A DNA stretch of 64,000 nt from Microbacterium sp. 67-17 (GCF_001898325.1 NZ_MKTR01000013.1:62001-126000); one strand, 5' to 3'; shown: positions 20,537-30,463, counted from the stretch's first letter. Translations and numbers: made by a program. The notes: generated from the sequence alone by a model not told the origin.

Positions 20537-20797
20537 TCAGAGAGCCGCGACCTGCTTGGCGATCGACGACTTGCGGTTGGCAGCCTGGTTGGCGTGGATG
20601 ACGCCCTTGCTGACGGCCTTGTCGAGCTTCTTGGTGGCCGTGGCCAGAGCCTTCTCGGCGGCGGCCTTGTCGCCGGCGGCGATGGCCTCGCGGGTGCGGC
20701 GCACCTCGGTCTTCAGCGAGCTCTTCACGGCCTTGTTGCGCTCGTGAGCCTTCTCGTTGGTCTTGTTGCGCTTGATCTGCGACTTGATGTTCGCCAC
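20537..20797 (-). CDS. rpsT: 30S ribosomal protein S20
   Basis: S20 is a small-subunit protein that binds 16S rRNA early in assembly. The 86-residue product ([20 protein letters not shown] onward) has the usual length and composition, with [18 protein letters not shown] and [18 protein letters not shown] longer frame exists upstream, but the GTG start matches the universal N-terminus. The leader of about 67 bases is long compared with the neighbours and could carry autoregulation known for S20 in E. coli. No specific structure was proven. Confidence 0.96.
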   Translation of the reverse strand: MANIKSQIKRNKTNEKAHERNKAVKSSLKTEVRRTREAIAAGDKAAAEKALATATKKLDKAVSKGVIHANQAANRKSSIAKQVAAL

Positions 20798-20870
20798 GTG
20801 GAGACGTTCTTTCGTTCGAGTGATGGATGGACTGCCGGCGACGAGAGAGGGGCGTCCACCAGCGATCGTG

Positions 20871-20876
20871 AGGGTA
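20871..20876 (-). promoter_or_regulatory. Possible rpsT -10 element
   Basis: The minus strand reads TACCCT, about 73 bases before the GTG of rpsT. No clear -35 is seen. Confidence 0.3.
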
Positions 20877-20904
20877 GAACCCACACACAAGCCAATCAGC
20901 GAGT

Positions 20905-21630
20905 CTACCAGGTCTGCTCGATGGTCGTGAGCGCAAGGTTCAGGACCGCATTGAACACCCGTGGACGCATAGCGGTGACCAGGTGACTGGTGCGCGGCAC
21001 CACGATCAGTTCGGCATCCGGTGCGATCCGTGTGAACAGGCGCTCGTTGACCCGCAGCTGGTCGAACTGGCCGTTCACGAACCAGAGCGGAACCTCGATC
21101 CGTCCGAGCGCCGAGAGCAGATCCAGCACCGACAGGCTGCGCAGTGCCGTGTCTTGCGCGTCAAGTGCATAGCCCCCCGCGCCGAAGTCAGCCCGGGTCT
21201 CGGGCGGGAGCGTCGCATCCAGGACCCGTTCGCTCAGCCACGCGCCGCGGTCGGGGAGCGAATCGAAGCCGCGCGCGAGAAGGCGGTAGGTCTGCAAAGC
21301 GGCCCCACGAGGGATCGCCGTGCATGATGCGGCGATCAGGCCGGCGATCGGAGGGGCGTCCTCTTGCCCTGCGTACTCGATCGAGAGCAGTCCGCCCATC
21401 GAGTGAGCGACCAGCAACACGGTGCCGTGGTCCTCTGCGGCACGGCGAACGGCCTCATCGATCGTTGCGAACGCACCGCTCAGTGAGAACGTCTCGCTCA
21501 TCCGCGACCCGTGCCCGGGAAGATCGACCGCTGTCACGGGGTTTCCGCGCTCGATCAGGTACCGCTCTTGCGCCCGCCACATCGTGCGGGAGGTGCGGAT
21601 GCCGTGAACGAGAACCACCGCGACCGCCAT
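20905..21630 (-). CDS. Alpha/beta hydrolase, unknown substrate
   Basis: The 241-residue protein has the alpha/beta-hydrolase fold: [14 protein letters not shown] oxyanion region near residue 5, VDLPGHG, the nucleophile elbow [16 protein letters not shown] near the acid, and [12 protein letters not shown] with the catalytic histidine. No signal peptide is present, so it is cytosolic. The frame stays open upstream, but the ATG chosen gives the standard fold start and has TATCCT 7 bases before it. The substrate cannot be told from sequence. Confidence 0.9.
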   Translation of the reverse strand: MAVAVVLVHGIRTSRTMWRAQERYLIERGNPVTAVDLPGHGSRMSETFSLSGAFATIDEAVRRAAEDHGTVLLVAHSMGGLLSIEYAGQEDAPPIAGLIAASCTAIPRGAALQTYRLLARGFDSLPDRGAWLSERVLDATLPPETRADFGAGGYALDAQDTALRSLSVLDLLSALGRIEVPLWFVNGQFDQLRVNERLFTRIAPDAELIVVPRTSHLVTAMRPRVFNAVLNLALTTIEQTW

Positions 21631-21637
21631 GAGTTCG

Positions 21638-21643
21638 AGGATA
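21638..21643 (-). promoter_or_regulatory. Predicted -10 element, leaderless hydrolase promoter
   Basis: The minus strand reads TATCCT 7 bases before the ATG at 21630. Confidence 0.45.
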
Positions 21644-21727
21644 CGGTGCGTCGTTTCGTCTCGCTTCGCTGGCGCAACGACCGGGACCCGTACGCCCGGT
21701 AGGCGAAGGTGGGGGCGTGGGCGCCGG

Positions 21728-21733
21728 TAGAAT
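21728..21733 (+). promoter_or_regulatory. Predicted lepA -10 element
   Basis: TAGAAT lies 9 bases before the lepA ATG, predicting a leader of only a few bases. No ribosome binding site fits. Confidence 0.45.
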
Positions 21734-21742
21734 CGTGCGGAT

Positions 21743-23590
21743 ATGTCCCCCCGTGCCTCTACGCCGCTGCAGCCGGCAGCCACGCCGCCCGCGCAGATCC
21801 GCAACTTCTGCATCATCGCGCACATCGACCACGGCAAATCGACCCTGGCCGACCGGATGCTGCAGATCACCGGTGTGGTCTCCGACCGCGACATGCGCGC
21901 GCAGTACCTGGACCGCATGGACATCGAACGCGAGCGCGGGATCACCATCAAGAGCCAGGCGGTGCGGATGCCATGGCAGACGGATGCCGGCACGTTCGCC
22001 CTCAACATGATCGACACGCCCGGTCACGTCGACTTCACCTACGAGGTGTCACGCTCGCTCGCGGCGTGCGAGGGCGCGGTCCTGCTCGTGGATGCCGCAC
22101 AGGGCATCGAGGCGCAGACCCTGGCGAACCTCTACCTGGCGCTCGAGAACGACCTGCACATCATCCCCGTACTCAACAAGATCGACCTGCCCGCTGCCGA
22201 CCCCGAGAAGTACGCGGCGGAACTCGCGAGCCTTATCGGCGGTGGTCCGGCTGATGTGCTGCGCGTGAGCGGCAAGACCGGTCAGGGTGTCGAGGAACTC
22301 CTCGACAGAATCGTCGCCGAAATCCCGGCCCCCACCGGTGACGCCGACGCGCCAGCCCGCGCGATGATTTTCGACTCCGTCTACGACGCCTACCGCGGCG
22401 TTGTCACCTACGTGCGGATGGTCGACGGCAAGCTGGAGCCGCGTGAGCGCATCCAGATGATGTCGACCCGGGCAACGCACGATCTTCTCGAGATCGGGGT
22501 CTCCAGTCCCGAACCGACCCCGACCAAGGGCCTCGGAGTCGGCGAAGTGGGGTATTTGATCACCGGTGTGAAGGACGTGCGCCAGTCGAAGGTCGGCGAC
22601 ACGATCACGAACCAGCGCAAGCCGGCATCCGATGCCCTCCCGGGCTACACCGACCCGAAGCCCATGGTCTTCTCGGGGATCTATCCGATCGACGGCAGCG
22701 ACTACGCGGATCTGCGCGAAGCGCTCGACAAACTCAAGCTCTCAGACGCATCACTGCAGTACGAACCCGAGACCTCGGTCGCGCTGGGCTTCGGCTTCCG
22801 CTGCGGGTTCCTCGGGCTCCTGCACCTCGAGATCATCACCGAGCGCCTGTCCCGCGAGTTCGATCTCGACCTGATCACCACGGCGCCGTCGGTGACCTAC
22901 ACGGTCACGACCGACACCGGCGAAACCGTGACGGTCACCAACCCCAGCGAATACCCCGACGGCCGTGTCGCGGAGGTGTCGGAGCCGGTGGTGAAGGTCG
23001 GCATCCTGTTGCCCAAGGATTATGTGGGTACGGTCATGGAGCTGTGCCAGTCCCGGCGCGGGTCGCTGCTCGGTATGGACTACCTGAGCGAGGACCGCGT
23101 CGAGCTGCGCTACAACATGCCGCTCGGTGAGATCGTGTTCGATTTCTTCGATCAGCTCAAGTCCAAGACGCAGGGTTACGCGAGCCTGGACTACGAGCCG
23201 GCTGGCTCGCAGACCGCCGATCTCGTGAAGGTAGACATCCTCTTGCAGGGTGAGAAGGTGGATGCCTTCAGCTCCATCGTCCACCGCGATAAGGCGTACG
23301 GGTACGGCACGATGATGACTGAGCGCCTCCGAAAGCTCATCCCGCGCCAGCAGTTCGAAGTGCCCATCCAGGCCGCCATCGGGGCGCGGATCATCGCCCG
23401 CGAGAACATCCGCGCGATTCGGAAGGACGTGCTGGCCAAGTGCTATGGCGGTGACATCACCCGCAAGCGCAAGCTCCTCGAAAAGCAGAAAGAGGGCAAG
23501 AAGCGCATGAAGATGGTCGGTCGCGTCGAGGTCCCCCAGGAGGCGTTCATCGCAGCGCTCTCGGGGGACGTCGAGGGTAAAGACAAGTAG
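21743..23590 (+). CDS. lepA: Elongation factor 4 (back-translocating GTPase LepA)
   Basis: LepA/EF4 is a ribosome-associated GTPase. The 615 residues contain all GTPase motifs: [14 protein letters not shown], the RGITIK effector loop, [17 protein letters not shown], and the EF-G-like domains. The LepA-specific C-terminal domain ends with [17 protein letters not shown]. The length is typical. It is followed after 10 bases by a DUF1990 gene. Confidence 0.97.
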   Translation: MSPRASTPLQPAATPPAQIRNFCIIAHIDHGKSTLADRMLQITGVVSDRDMRAQYLDRMDIERERGITIKSQAVRMPWQTDAGTFALNMIDTPGHVDFTYEVSRSLAACEGAVLLVDAAQGIEAQTLANLYLALENDLHIIPVLNKIDLPAADPEKYAAELASLIGGGPADVLRVSGKTGQGVEELLDRIVAEIPAPTGDADAPARAMIFDSVYDAYRGVVTYVRMVDGKLEPRERIQMMSTRATHDLLEIGVSSPEPTPTKGLGVGEVGYLITGVKDVRQSKVGDTITNQRKPASDALPGYTDPKPMVFSGIYPIDGSDYADLREALDKLKLSDASLQYEPETSVALGFGFRCGFLGLLHLEIITERLSREFDLDLITTAPSVTYTVTTDTGETVTVTNPSEYPDGRVAEVSEPVVKVGILLPKDYVGTVMELCQSRRGSLLGMDYLSEDRVELRYNMPLGEIVFDFFDQLKSKTQGYASLDYEPAGSQTADLVKVDILLQGEKVDAFSSIVHRDKAYGYGTMMTERLRKLIPRQQFEVPIQAAIGARIIARENIRAIRKDVLAKCYGGDITRKRKLLEKQKEGKKRMKMVGRVEVPQEAFIAALSGDVEGKDK

Positions 23591-23593
23591 TCT
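23588..23593 (+). promoter_or_regulatory. Predicted -10 element, leaderless DUF1990/hemW promoter
   Basis: TAGTCT overlaps the lepA stop and lies 7 bases before the next ATG. Confidence 0.4.
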
Positions 23594-23600
23594 GATCGCC

Positions 23601-24245
23601 ATGCGCCGCGGAACCTTCCGGGACGAGACCGTCGACTATGCAGCAGTCGGGGCCACACAGGCTCCCGACCTCATGCAGTACCCGCCGGAGAAGAGCGTCC
23701 CCGCCGAGGAGTCCTGGCGGATCGGTAGCGGTCAGGCACGATTCGAGTCGGCGACCGAGTCGCTCTTGTCGTGGGCGCCGCTGCGCGGGGCCGGGTTGTC
23801 GTTGGCTGACATCCGTCCGGCATCCGGGTCCGGCTACGCCGGGGTCGCGTACGACTCGGATGGCGCGCCGATAGCGCCGTCGCGACGCGACGCCGAGCAG
23901 CGTTTCGACGCCGAAGGCACTCCGTATGTCAGCGCCGGCGCGACGGTGCACGTGACCGGCCGGCTCAGCGGATACCGCGCGGATGCGGAACTGCGCGTCA
24001 TCCTGGCCGTCGAAGAACCCCGGCGCACGGCTTTTGCGCTGGGCACCGTGGGCGGCTCTGTCGTCAGCGGCGAGGAGCTGTTCCTGGTCGAGTGGCGCGA
24101 CAACGACGAGGTCTGGTTCACCGTGCGCGCATTTGACCGTCCCGTATCGACGCTGTACCGGCTGGTGCCGCGCTTCGTCCGCGGGCGGCGGCGACGGCTG
24201 TTCCGGGCATACTTGACGGCGGTATCGCCCCTGTTCGCTCCCTGA
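23601..24245 (+). CDS. DUF1990 family protein
   Basis: This 214-residue soluble protein matches the DUF1990 pattern known from actinobacteria and plants: VDYAAVGAT near the N-terminus, RIGSGQARFESATESLLSW, FALGTVGGSVVSGEELF and VWFTVRAFDRPVSTL. No enzymatic motif or function is known to me for the family. The last base of its stop is the first of the hemW ATG, so it is translationally coupled to hemW. Confidence 0.85.
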   Translation: MRRGTFRDETVDYAAVGATQAPDLMQYPPEKSVPAEESWRIGSGQARFESATESLLSWAPLRGAGLSLADIRPASGSGYAGVAYDSDGAPIAPSRRDAEQRFDAEGTPYVSAGATVHVTGRLSGYRADAELRVILAVEEPRRTAFALGTVGGSVVSGEELFLVEWRDNDEVWFTVRAFDRPVSTLYRLVPRFVRGRRRRLFRAYLTAVSPLFAP

Positions 24246-25453
24246 TGGGCGCAGCGCTTCCCCTCGGCGCTCCCGTTCCGCGCGACGGATCGCTTCCCGG
24301 GGCGGTCATCGAACCCACCGCCCCGCTGTCGGCATACGTCCATATTCCGTTCTGCCGCGTCCGCTGCGGCTACTGCGACTTCAACACCTACACGGCCGAG
24401 GAGTTGCGTGGCGCGCGCCGCGAGGACTACGCGGGGACGCTGCTTCGCGAGATCGACCTCGCGTCGGGAGTCCTTTCTGCCCATCCGCGGCCACTGAGCA
24501 CGGTGTTCTTCGGCGGGGGAACGCCGACGCTGCTTCCTGCCCGCGACCTCGCGGTCATTCTGGCAAGCCTGCGGGATCGCTTCGGGATCGAGCCGGATGC
24601 CGAGGTCACCGTGGAGGCGAACCCCGACACCGTGACACCCGAGGTCACCGAGGAACTGGCCGGTGCGGGAGTCACTCGGTTGTCGATCGGGATGCAGTCA
24701 GCGGTGCCCGAGGTGCTTCGTACGCTCGATCGGACGCACCGACCCGAGAACGTTGCGACGGCGGTGCGCGCGGCACGAGACAGTGGTCTGGCAGTAAGCG
24801 TCGACCTCATCTACGGCGCGCCAGACGAGACCCTCGATCACTGGCGACGCAGCGTCGAGGCCGCCCTTGCGCTGGAGACCGACCACATCTCGGCATATGC
24901 GCTGATCGTCGAAGAGGGCACTGCGCTGGAGCGCCGCATTCGACGAGGAGAACTCGCTACACCCGACGACGACCTGCAGGCCGCGATGTACGAGCACGCT
25001 GACACCGCGTTCGAGGAGGCCGGCTACGGCTGGTACGAGGTGTCCAACTGGGCGAAGACCCCCGCTGATCGTTCGCGGCACAACCTTGCGTACTGGCGTG
25101 GACACGACTGGTGGGGTTTCGGCCCTGGCGCTCACAGTCACGTCGGAGGTGTGCGGTTCTGGAATGTCAGGCATCCTGCTGCCTACGCGCAGCGGCTGGC
25201 TGCCGGCGATTCACCGGGGGCGGGCTTGGAGGTCCCCGATGAGGAGGCGCGACTGCTCGAGCGGGTGATGCTGCGGGTGCGAACGGTGGAGGGTCTGCCC
25301 GTTTCCGAGCTGGCACCGCAGAGCCGACAAGCCGTCGCCGGTCTCGTCGCGAACGGGCTCGTGGACGGTCGCGAGGCGGTTCGCGGAAACCTCGTGCTTA
25401 CGCGCGCCGGACGATTGCTGGCCGACGCTGTCGTTCGCGCGCTGACGGTGTGA
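24245..25453 (+). CDS. hemW: Radical SAM protein HemW (heme chaperone, HemN-like)
   Basis: HemW is a radical-SAM heme-binding protein related to oxygen-independent coproporphyrinogen oxidase. The 402-residue protein has the 4Fe-4S motif HIPFCRVRCGYCDFNTY (CxxxCxxC) near residue 35, FFGGGTPTLLP, VEANPDTVT, RLSIGMQSA, DLIYGAPDET and the C-terminal HemN domain with HNLAYWRGHDWWGFGPGAHS. The cysteine after the motif's final aromatic residue, present in many HemN, is absent, as in HemW. The context lepA-hemW-hrcA-dnaJ is the common bacterial order. Confidence 0.93.
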   Translation: MGAALPLGAPVPRDGSLPGAVIEPTAPLSAYVHIPFCRVRCGYCDFNTYTAEELRGARREDYAGTLLREIDLASGVLSAHPRPLSTVFFGGGTPTLLPARDLAVILASLRDRFGIEPDAEVTVEANPDTVTPEVTEELAGAGVTRLSIGMQSAVPEVLRTLDRTHRPENVATAVRAARDSGLAVSVDLIYGAPDETLDHWRRSVEAALALETDHISAYALIVEEGTALERRIRRGELATPDDDLQAAMYEHADTAFEEAGYGWYEVSNWAKTPADRSRHNLAYWRGHDWWGFGPGAHSHVGGVRFWNVRHPAAYAQRLAAGDSPGAGLEVPDEEARLLERVMLRVRTVEGLPVSELAPQSRQAVAGLVANGLVDGREAVRGNLVLTRAGRLLADAVVRALTV

Positions 25454-25472
25454 TCCGGGGCGTTGAGGGAGA

Positions 25473-25487
25473 GGCATCCGCTAGAAT
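25473..25487 (+). promoter_or_regulatory. hrcA-dnaJ promoter
   Basis: TAGAAT (25482-25487) is preceded by GGCATCCG plus one base, as at leuS. Expected transcription start falls within the CIRCE operator. Confidence 0.55.
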
Positions 25488-25513
25488 TGGCACTCTGAGG
25501 ATGTGAGTGCCAG
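25487..25513 (+). promoter_or_regulatory. CIRCE operator (HrcA binding site)
   Basis: TTGGCACTC, nine bases, then GAGTGCCAG: nine-base arms in perfect inverted repeat except the outermost pair. This matches the CIRCE consensus TTAGCACTC-N9-GAGTGCTAA closely. It overlaps the -10 end and start point of the hrcA promoter, as expected for autorepression released by heat. Confidence 0.9.
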
Positions 25514-25564
25514 TGCCACGTCGAGCCGCTGTAATGGCCGACGCCGGACGCGGAAGGAGGCGAC

Positions 25565-26599
25565 ATGGTCAGCGAGCGTGGGCTTCAGGTGCTCCGGGCG
25601 ATCGTGCAGGACTACGTCGATACCCGCGAGCCCGTCGGAAGCAAGGCCATCGTCGAGCGTCACGCGTTCGGCGTATCCGCGGCCACGATCCGCAACGACA
25701 TGGCGCTTCTCGAAGACGAAGAACTCATCGCGGCACCCCACACATCGTCGGGGCGCGTCCCGACCGACAAGGGCTACCGCGTCTTCGTCGACCACCTCGC
25801 CGAGATCCGGCCCCTTTCACCGGCCCAGCGCGCAGCCATCGCGAGCTTCCTGCAGGGGCCCGGAGACCTGGATGACGCTCTGGCGCGAACGGTGCGGGCA
25901 CTCACACAGCTCACCGGCCAGGTGGCCATCGTGCAGTATCCGTCGTTTGCCAAGGCGACCATCACGCACGTTGAGCTCGTGGCACTTGAGCCCACCCGGG
26001 TGCTTGTCATCGTCGTCACCGATACGGGACGAGTGTCACAACGCCTCGCGCTTCTGACCGTGGCCCTCGACGAGTCAGATCTCGCGCGCGTTCGCGCCGA
26101 GGTGTCGACACTGCTGGTTGGGCGAAGCGTGCGGCAGGGAGCCAAGCGCGTCGAGGAGCAAGCAGACAGTGATGCACGCACCGCCCACCAGTCGGCGGTC
26201 ACCGAGATCCTTCGAGTCGTGCAGGAGGAGCTCGACGAGTTCCGTCAGGATCGGCTCGTGATGGCCGGTGCGGCAAATCTCGCGCGTCGCGAGAGCGACT
26301 TCCGCGGAAGCATCTACCCGCTTCTGGAGGCGATCGAAGAGCAGGTGACGATCCTTCGCCTGATGGGGGAGATGGTCGCCGACGACAACGGGCTCGCAGC
26401 CAGCATCGGACGTGAGAACGAGGCGTTCGGGCTGTCAGAGGCATCCGTCATCGCGAGTGACTACGATGCGACGGGCGCCAGGGCCCGCGTGGGCCTGATG
26501 GGTCCGACCCGAATGGACTATCCCAGCAACCTTGCGGCGGTGCGGGCTGTAGCGCGCTACCTCACGGGGCTGCTGGCCGAAGACGAAAAGGGCCGATGA
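25565..26599 (+). CDS. hrcA: Heat-inducible transcription repressor HrcA
   Basis: HrcA binds CIRCE operators and represses chaperone genes at normal temperature. The 344-residue protein has the N-terminal winged helix (RGLQVLRAIVQDYVDTREPV then GVSAATIRNDMALLEDE), the central dimerisation region with FLQGPGDLDDALARTV, and the GAF-like C-terminal part with GLMGPTRMDYP. GGAAGGAGG precedes the ATG, one of the strongest ribosome binding sites in the window. A CIRCE element lies in its promoter. dnaJ follows, so both are HrcA-controlled. Confidence 0.96.
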   Translation: MVSERGLQVLRAIVQDYVDTREPVGSKAIVERHAFGVSAATIRNDMALLEDEELIAAPHTSSGRVPTDKGYRVFVDHLAEIRPLSPAQRAAIASFLQGPGDLDDALARTVRALTQLTGQVAIVQYPSFAKATITHVELVALEPTRVLVIVVTDTGRVSQRLALLTVALDESDLARVRAEVSTLLVGRSVRQGAKRVEEQADSDARTAHQSAVTEILRVVQEELDEFRQDRLVMAGAANLARRESDFRGSIYPLLEAIEEQVTILRLMGEMVADDNGLAASIGRENEAFGLSEASVIASDYDATGARARVGLMGPTRMDYPSNLAAVRAVARYLTGLLAEDEKGR

Positions 26600-26647
26600 G
26601 CCCGTACGAACTGCCCGCGATCACACGCGGGATGCAGAAAGGTGACC

Positions 26648-27763
26648 GTGGCTGACCACTACGAGGTCCTTGGCGTGTCGCGAGATGCGTCGCCCGAAGA
26701 GATCAAGAAGGCATATCGGCGCCTGGCCCGAGAGCTTCATCCGGATGTGAACCCGGGGGAGGACGCTGCTGAACGGTTCAAGCTCGTGACGCACGCATAT
26801 GACGTGCTCAGCGACCCGCAGCAGCGGCAGCGCTACGACATGGGCGGCGGCCAGAACGGCGGTTTCGGCGGCGCGGGCGACTTCGGCGGCTTCAGCGACA
26901 TCTTCGAGAGCTTCTTTGGAGGAGGTGGCGCTGCTCGCGGCGGGCGCCCCCGATCTCGCAAGGAGCGGGGCCAGGATGCGCTGGTTCGCGTCGACCTCGA
27001 CCTGAAGGATGTCGTATTCGGTGTCCATCGCGACATCGACGTCGACACCGCCGTCATGTGCGAGACCTGCAATGGTTCCTGCACGCAACCCGGAACGACG
27101 CCGGTTCGCTGCGATATCTGCCACGGCACGGGCCACATCCAGCGCACCGTACGAAGCCTGCTTGGCAACGTCGTCACCTCCCAGCCGTGCGGCACATGTC
27201 AGGGGTACGGCACGACGATCCCGTACCCGTGCGCGACCTGTCAGGGGCAGGGTCGCGTTCGGGCTCGTCGCACCGTGTCGATCGACATTCCGGCCGGTGT
27301 TGACACGGGCCTGCGGCTACAACTTCCCGGATCGGGTGAAGTCGGACCGGGCGGCGGCACGCGGGGCGACCTGTACATCGAGGTCTCTGTCGCGACGCAT
27401 CCGGTGTTCAGCCGCGAAGGTGACGACCTGCTCGCAACGCTCGAAGTCTCGATGCCGGATGCCGTTCTCGGTGCGGCCACGACGATCGAGGGCCTGGACG
27501 GACCGGTGGATCTCGAGGTGCGTCCCGGTGTTCAATCAGGCGACGTGCTGACCATCAAGGGTCGAGGCATTACACCGCTGCGTGGCAATTCACGCGGTGA
27601 TCTGCGCGTGGGTGTTCATGTGGTCACACCGACGAAGCTCGACGCCAAGGAACGGGCTCTCATCGAGGAGTTCGCCAAGCGGACGAAGGCACCCGCGCCC
27701 CATCTGGCTGAGTTCCATCAGGGCCTGTTCTCGAAGTTGCGCGATCGGTTCCGGAACGGCTGA
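26648..27763 (+). CDS. dnaJ: Molecular chaperone DnaJ
   Basis: DnaJ delivers substrates to DnaK and stimulates its ATPase. The 371 residues run: J-domain (about 1-65, with HPD), a Gly/Phe-rich linker, four zinc-binding CxxCxGxG repeats (about 133-200) and two C-terminal beta domains. The first repeat reads CETCNGSC, with cysteine instead of the final glycine. The others are [16 protein letters not shown] and CATCQGQG. I prefer the second GTG (MADHYEVLG) because AGAAAGG lies at correct distance from it, while the first GTG at 26642 is too close. This is the hrcA-linked DnaJ2 type. Confidence 0.95.
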   Translation: MADHYEVLGVSRDASPEEIKKAYRRLARELHPDVNPGEDAAERFKLVTHAYDVLSDPQQRQRYDMGGGQNGGFGGAGDFGGFSDIFESFFGGGGAARGGRPRSRKERGQDALVRVDLDLKDVVFGVHRDIDVDTAVMCETCNGSCTQPGTTPVRCDICHGTGHIQRTVRSLLGNVVTSQPCGTCQGYGTTIPYPCATCQGQGRVRARRTVSIDIPAGVDTGLRLQLPGSGEVGPGGGTRGDLYIEVSVATHPVFSREGDDLLATLEVSMPDAVLGAATTIEGLDGPVDLEVRPGVQSGDVLTIKGRGITPLRGNSRGDLRVGVHVVTPTKLDAKERALIEEFAKRTKAPAPHLAEFHQGLFSKLRDRFRNG

Positions 27764-27765
27764 TC

Positions 27766-28503
27766 GTGCCGCTTCATTTCGTCGTCGACGAGCGGCTGGA
27801 TGCCGAGACCGGCCAGACCGTCACCCTCACCGGGGCTGAGGCGCATCACGCGGCCACGGTACGCAGGGTGCGCGTCGGCGAGGCGGTAACGCTCGGCGAC
27901 GGCGCTGGCGTGTGGCTCGAAGGCACGTGCGAGGCAGTCGCGGCGCGTGAGGTCGTCGTGCGCGTCACGAGCCGGGAGGACCTGCCCCGCCCATCCGTGC
28001 GGATCGAGCTCGTTCAAGCTCTTGCCAAAGGCGACCGCGACGAGCTTGCGGTTCAGGCGTCGACGGAACTCGGTGTGGATGTCATTACACCCTGGCAGGC
28101 TGCCCGGAGCGTCTCGCGCTGGGATGCAGCCAAGCGTGAGAAAGGTGTCGCCCGCTGGCGCCAGATCGCGCGAGAAGCGGGCAAGCAGGCGCACCGCGCG
28201 TGGCTTCCCGAGGTCGGCGCGCCGGTGACGACGGTGCAGTTGTGCGCGCGGGCAGCGACGACCCGGATGCTCGTGCTCGAGCCGACAGCGATGGTACGCC
28301 TGACCGAGTGGAAGCCCGAGCAGACCGACGGTCGCGACATCGCCCTGGTCGTCGGACCTGAAGGTGGGATCGACGCCGGCGAGTTGAACTCGCTCGAAGC
28401 TGCCGGTGCGACGCTGGTACGCCTGGGTGACCACGTCCTGCGGACCTCGACGGCAGGCCCCGCAGCGATCGCAGTGCTCAGCGCCAGCCTCGGCCGGTGG
28501 TGA
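27766..28503 (+). CDS. rsmE: 16S rRNA m3U1498 methyltransferase
   Basis: RsmE methylates U1498 of 16S rRNA using SAM. The 245-residue SPOUT protein has an N-terminal PUA-like part (LTGAEAHHAATVRRVRVGE, about 21-39) and the knotted C-terminal SPOUT fold with VVGPEGGIDAGEL and LGDHVLRTSTAGPAAIAVL. The GTG start comes two bases after the dnaJ stop. The hrcA-dnaJ-rsmE-HIT-phoH-ybeY order is common in actinobacteria. Confidence 0.94.
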   Translation: MPLHFVVDERLDAETGQTVTLTGAEAHHAATVRRVRVGEAVTLGDGAGVWLEGTCEAVAAREVVVRVTSREDLPRPSVRIELVQALAKGDRDELAVQASTELGVDVITPWQAARSVSRWDAAKREKGVARWRQIAREAGKQAHRAWLPEVGAPVTTVQLCARAATTRMLVLEPTAMVRLTEWKPEQTDGRDIALVVGPEGGIDAGELNSLEAAGATLVRLGDHVLRTSTAGPAAIAVLSASLGRW

Positions 28504-28543
28504 CTGTACCGGCGGTAGCTGGGCCCGTGGGAGAGGCCGTCGG

Positions 28544-28549
28544 TAGACT
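28544..28549 (+). promoter_or_regulatory. Predicted -10 element, leaderless HIT gene promoter
   Basis: TAGACT lies 6 bases before the ATG at 28556. Confidence 0.45.
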
Positions 28550-28555
28550 GAGAGC

Positions 28556-28903
28556 ATGACCGAGCCCTCCGTCTTCACTCGAATCCTGCGTGGCGAGATT
28601 CCCGCAGAGATCCTCAGCGAGACCGAGAACGTGTTCGTCATCCGTGATATCGCTCCGCAAGCGCCTCTTCACCTCTTGGTGATTCCCAAGATCGCCGATT
28701 ACCGCGACGTCACCGAGCTGGCGGCGGGTGATCCCGCGTTGCTGGCCGAGATGGTGGCGGTAGCCAAGGATGCAGCAGCAGAGCATGGCAGCGGTGATTT
28801 CCGGCTCGTGTTCAACACCGGGTCCGGCGCAGGGCAGACGGTGTTCCACGTGCATGCCCACGTGCTCGGCGGCGACCTCGCAGAAGGAAGTCTCGGTGGC
28901 TGA
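28556..28903 (+). CDS. HIT family nucleotide-binding protein
   Basis: HIT proteins hydrolyse nucleoside phosphoramidates and similar AMP derivatives. The 115-residue protein is typical of the HinT subgroup: SVFTRILRGEIPAEI near the start, DIAPQAPLHLLVIPK, and the triad HVHAHVLGG (HxHxHxx). The end overlaps the predicted phoH start by 8 bases. The chromosomal position next to phoH is conserved. Confidence 0.93.
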   Translation: MTEPSVFTRILRGEIPAEILSETENVFVIRDIAPQAPLHLLVIPKIADYRDVTELAAGDPALLAEMVAVAKDAAAEHGSGDFRLVFNTGSGAGQTVFHVHAHVLGGDLAEGSLGG

Positions 28904-29996
28904 TCCGCACAGCAGCGCGGAATCCGGAGATCGCGTCACGGAGCGACTGTTCGCCGACGGTGTCGCCATGGTCCAGCTTCTCGGGCCGCAAGACAGGCTG
29001 CTGCGCGTCGTCGAGCGGGAGCATCCGGATGTCGACGTTCACGTTCGCGGGAACGAGATCACTCTGGCGGGCAGTGCGGCAGCGGTGGCTGCGGCGCGAG
29101 ACCTCGTCGAAGAACTGCTCACCATGACCCGCACCGGCCACGATCTGGCACCGGCGGATGTCTCCAGCTCGAACCGTATCCTGCGAAGCGATGGCAACCC
29201 GCGCCCGTCCGAGGTCTTGGGCGAGGCGATTCTCTCCAGTCGGGGGAGGGTGATCCGCCCGAAGACGCTGGGGCAGAAGTCATACGTGGATGCGATCGAG
29301 CACACCACGATCACCTTCGGTATCGGGTCGGCCGGAACGGGTAAGACCTACCTGGCGATGGCCAAGGCCGTGCAGGCGCTGCAGCGCAAAGAGGTCAGCC
29401 GCATCATCCTGACCCGCCCCGCCGTCGAAGCCGGGGAGCGCCTCGGATTTCTCCCCGGAACGTTGACCGACAAGATCGACCCGTACCTGCGCCCCCTTTA
29501 CGACGCGCTGAACGAAATGATGGATCCCGAGATCGTTCCCAAGCTGATGGCGACGGGCACGATCGAGGTTGCGCCTCTGGCGTACATGCGTGGCCGCACG
29601 CTGAACGATTCTTTCGTGGTGCTCGACGAAGCTCAGAACACCACCCCCGAACAGATGAAGATGTTCCTGACCCGGCTGGGCTTCAACACCAAGATGGTCG
29701 TCACGGGAGACATCACGCAGATTGACCTGCCCCAGGGGGCGTCGGGTCTGCGTCTCGTGACGAAGGTGCTGAGCACGATCGACGACATCCACTTCGCTTA
29801 CCTCACGAGCGACGACGTTGTTCGGCACTCGCTCGTCGGCAGAATCGTCGACGCCTACTCCGAGTACGACGAGAAGCGACTGTCAGCAAAGCGCGAACGT
29901 GACGAGGCGAGCGAGCTGAGCAATCGTGCCGAGCGCCGCGGCACGAGCCGGCCCGCCGGTCCGCGCGATCACATGCCCAAACGAGGACGCCGATGA
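28896..29996 (+). CDS. PhoH-like ATPase
   Basis: PhoH-like proteins are ATPases linked to RNA metabolism, often next to ybeY and era. The 366-residue product has an N-terminal KH-like segment (about 30-75), Walker [16 protein letters not shown], Walker [16 protein letters not shown] and [10 protein letters not shown]. The frame is open 42 codons further upstream over the HIT gene. The GTG giving [10 protein letters not shown] was chosen because GCAGAAGGAAG precedes it. The stop overlaps the ybeY start by four bases. Confidence 0.94.
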   Translation: MADPHSSAESGDRVTERLFADGVAMVQLLGPQDRLLRVVEREHPDVDVHVRGNEITLAGSAAAVAAARDLVEELLTMTRTGHDLAPADVSSSNRILRSDGNPRPSEVLGEAILSSRGRVIRPKTLGQKSYVDAIEHTTITFGIGSAGTGKTYLAMAKAVQALQRKEVSRIILTRPAVEAGERLGFLPGTLTDKIDPYLRPLYDALNEMMDPEIVPKLMATGTIEVAPLAYMRGRTLNDSFVVLDEAQNTTPEQMKMFLTRLGFNTKMVVTGDITQIDLPQGASGLRLVTKVLSTIDDIHFAYLTSDDVVRHSLVGRIVDAYSEYDEKRLSAKRERDEASELSNRAERRGTSRPAGPRDHMPKRGRR

Positions 29997-30463
29997 CGAT
30001 CGAAATCACCAACGAATCCGGAATCGACGTCGACGAGACGGTCCTGCTCCGGCTCACGGAGAACAACCTCGCTGAGTTGTTCGTCAGCCCGGATGCCGAC
30101 CTTGCGATCCTCCTGGTTGACGGGGGCGCGATGGAGTCGCTGCACGTCCAGTGGATGGACGAACCCGGCCCTACGGATGTGCTGAGCTTTCCGATGGACG
30201 AACTGCGCCCGGGAACGGAAGATGCGCCGACCCCCGAGGGTCTGCTGGGCGACATCGTGTTGTGCCCGCAGGTCGCTGAGACTCAGGCTCAGGCCGCCGG
30301 CCATTCCACGATGGACGAACTGATCCTGCTCACCACCCACGGCCTCCTGCACCTGCTCGGTTTCGACCACGCCGAACCGGCGGAAGAGCGTGAGATGTTC
30401 GCTCTCCAGCGAGACCTCATCGTCCGATTCCACGCGGCCGAACGCCGTCGTCTCAAGCCGTGA
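29993..30463 (+). CDS. ybeY: Endoribonuclease YbeY (rRNA maturation)
   Basis: YbeY is a zinc metalloprotein needed for 16S rRNA 3' end maturation. The 156-residue protein has the metal motif THGLLHLLGFDHAE (HxxxHxxxxxH) near residue 115 and TDVLSFPMDELRPG. Four-base overlaps with phoH and with the following CorC-like gene show one translationally coupled operon, ending with era. Confidence 0.95.
   Translation: MTIEITNESGIDVDETVLLRLTENNLAELFVSPDADLAILLVDGGAMESLHVQWMDEPGPTDVLSFPMDELRPGTEDAPTPEGLLGDIVLCPQVAETQAQAAGHSTMDELILLTTHGLLHLLGFDHAEPAEEREMFALQRDLIVRFHAAERRRLKP

Noticed and set aside
20798..20870. Riboswitch in the rpsT leader
   Set aside because: The leader is longer than most here, but I could not draw a conserved structure. 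S20 autoregulation remains only a possibility.
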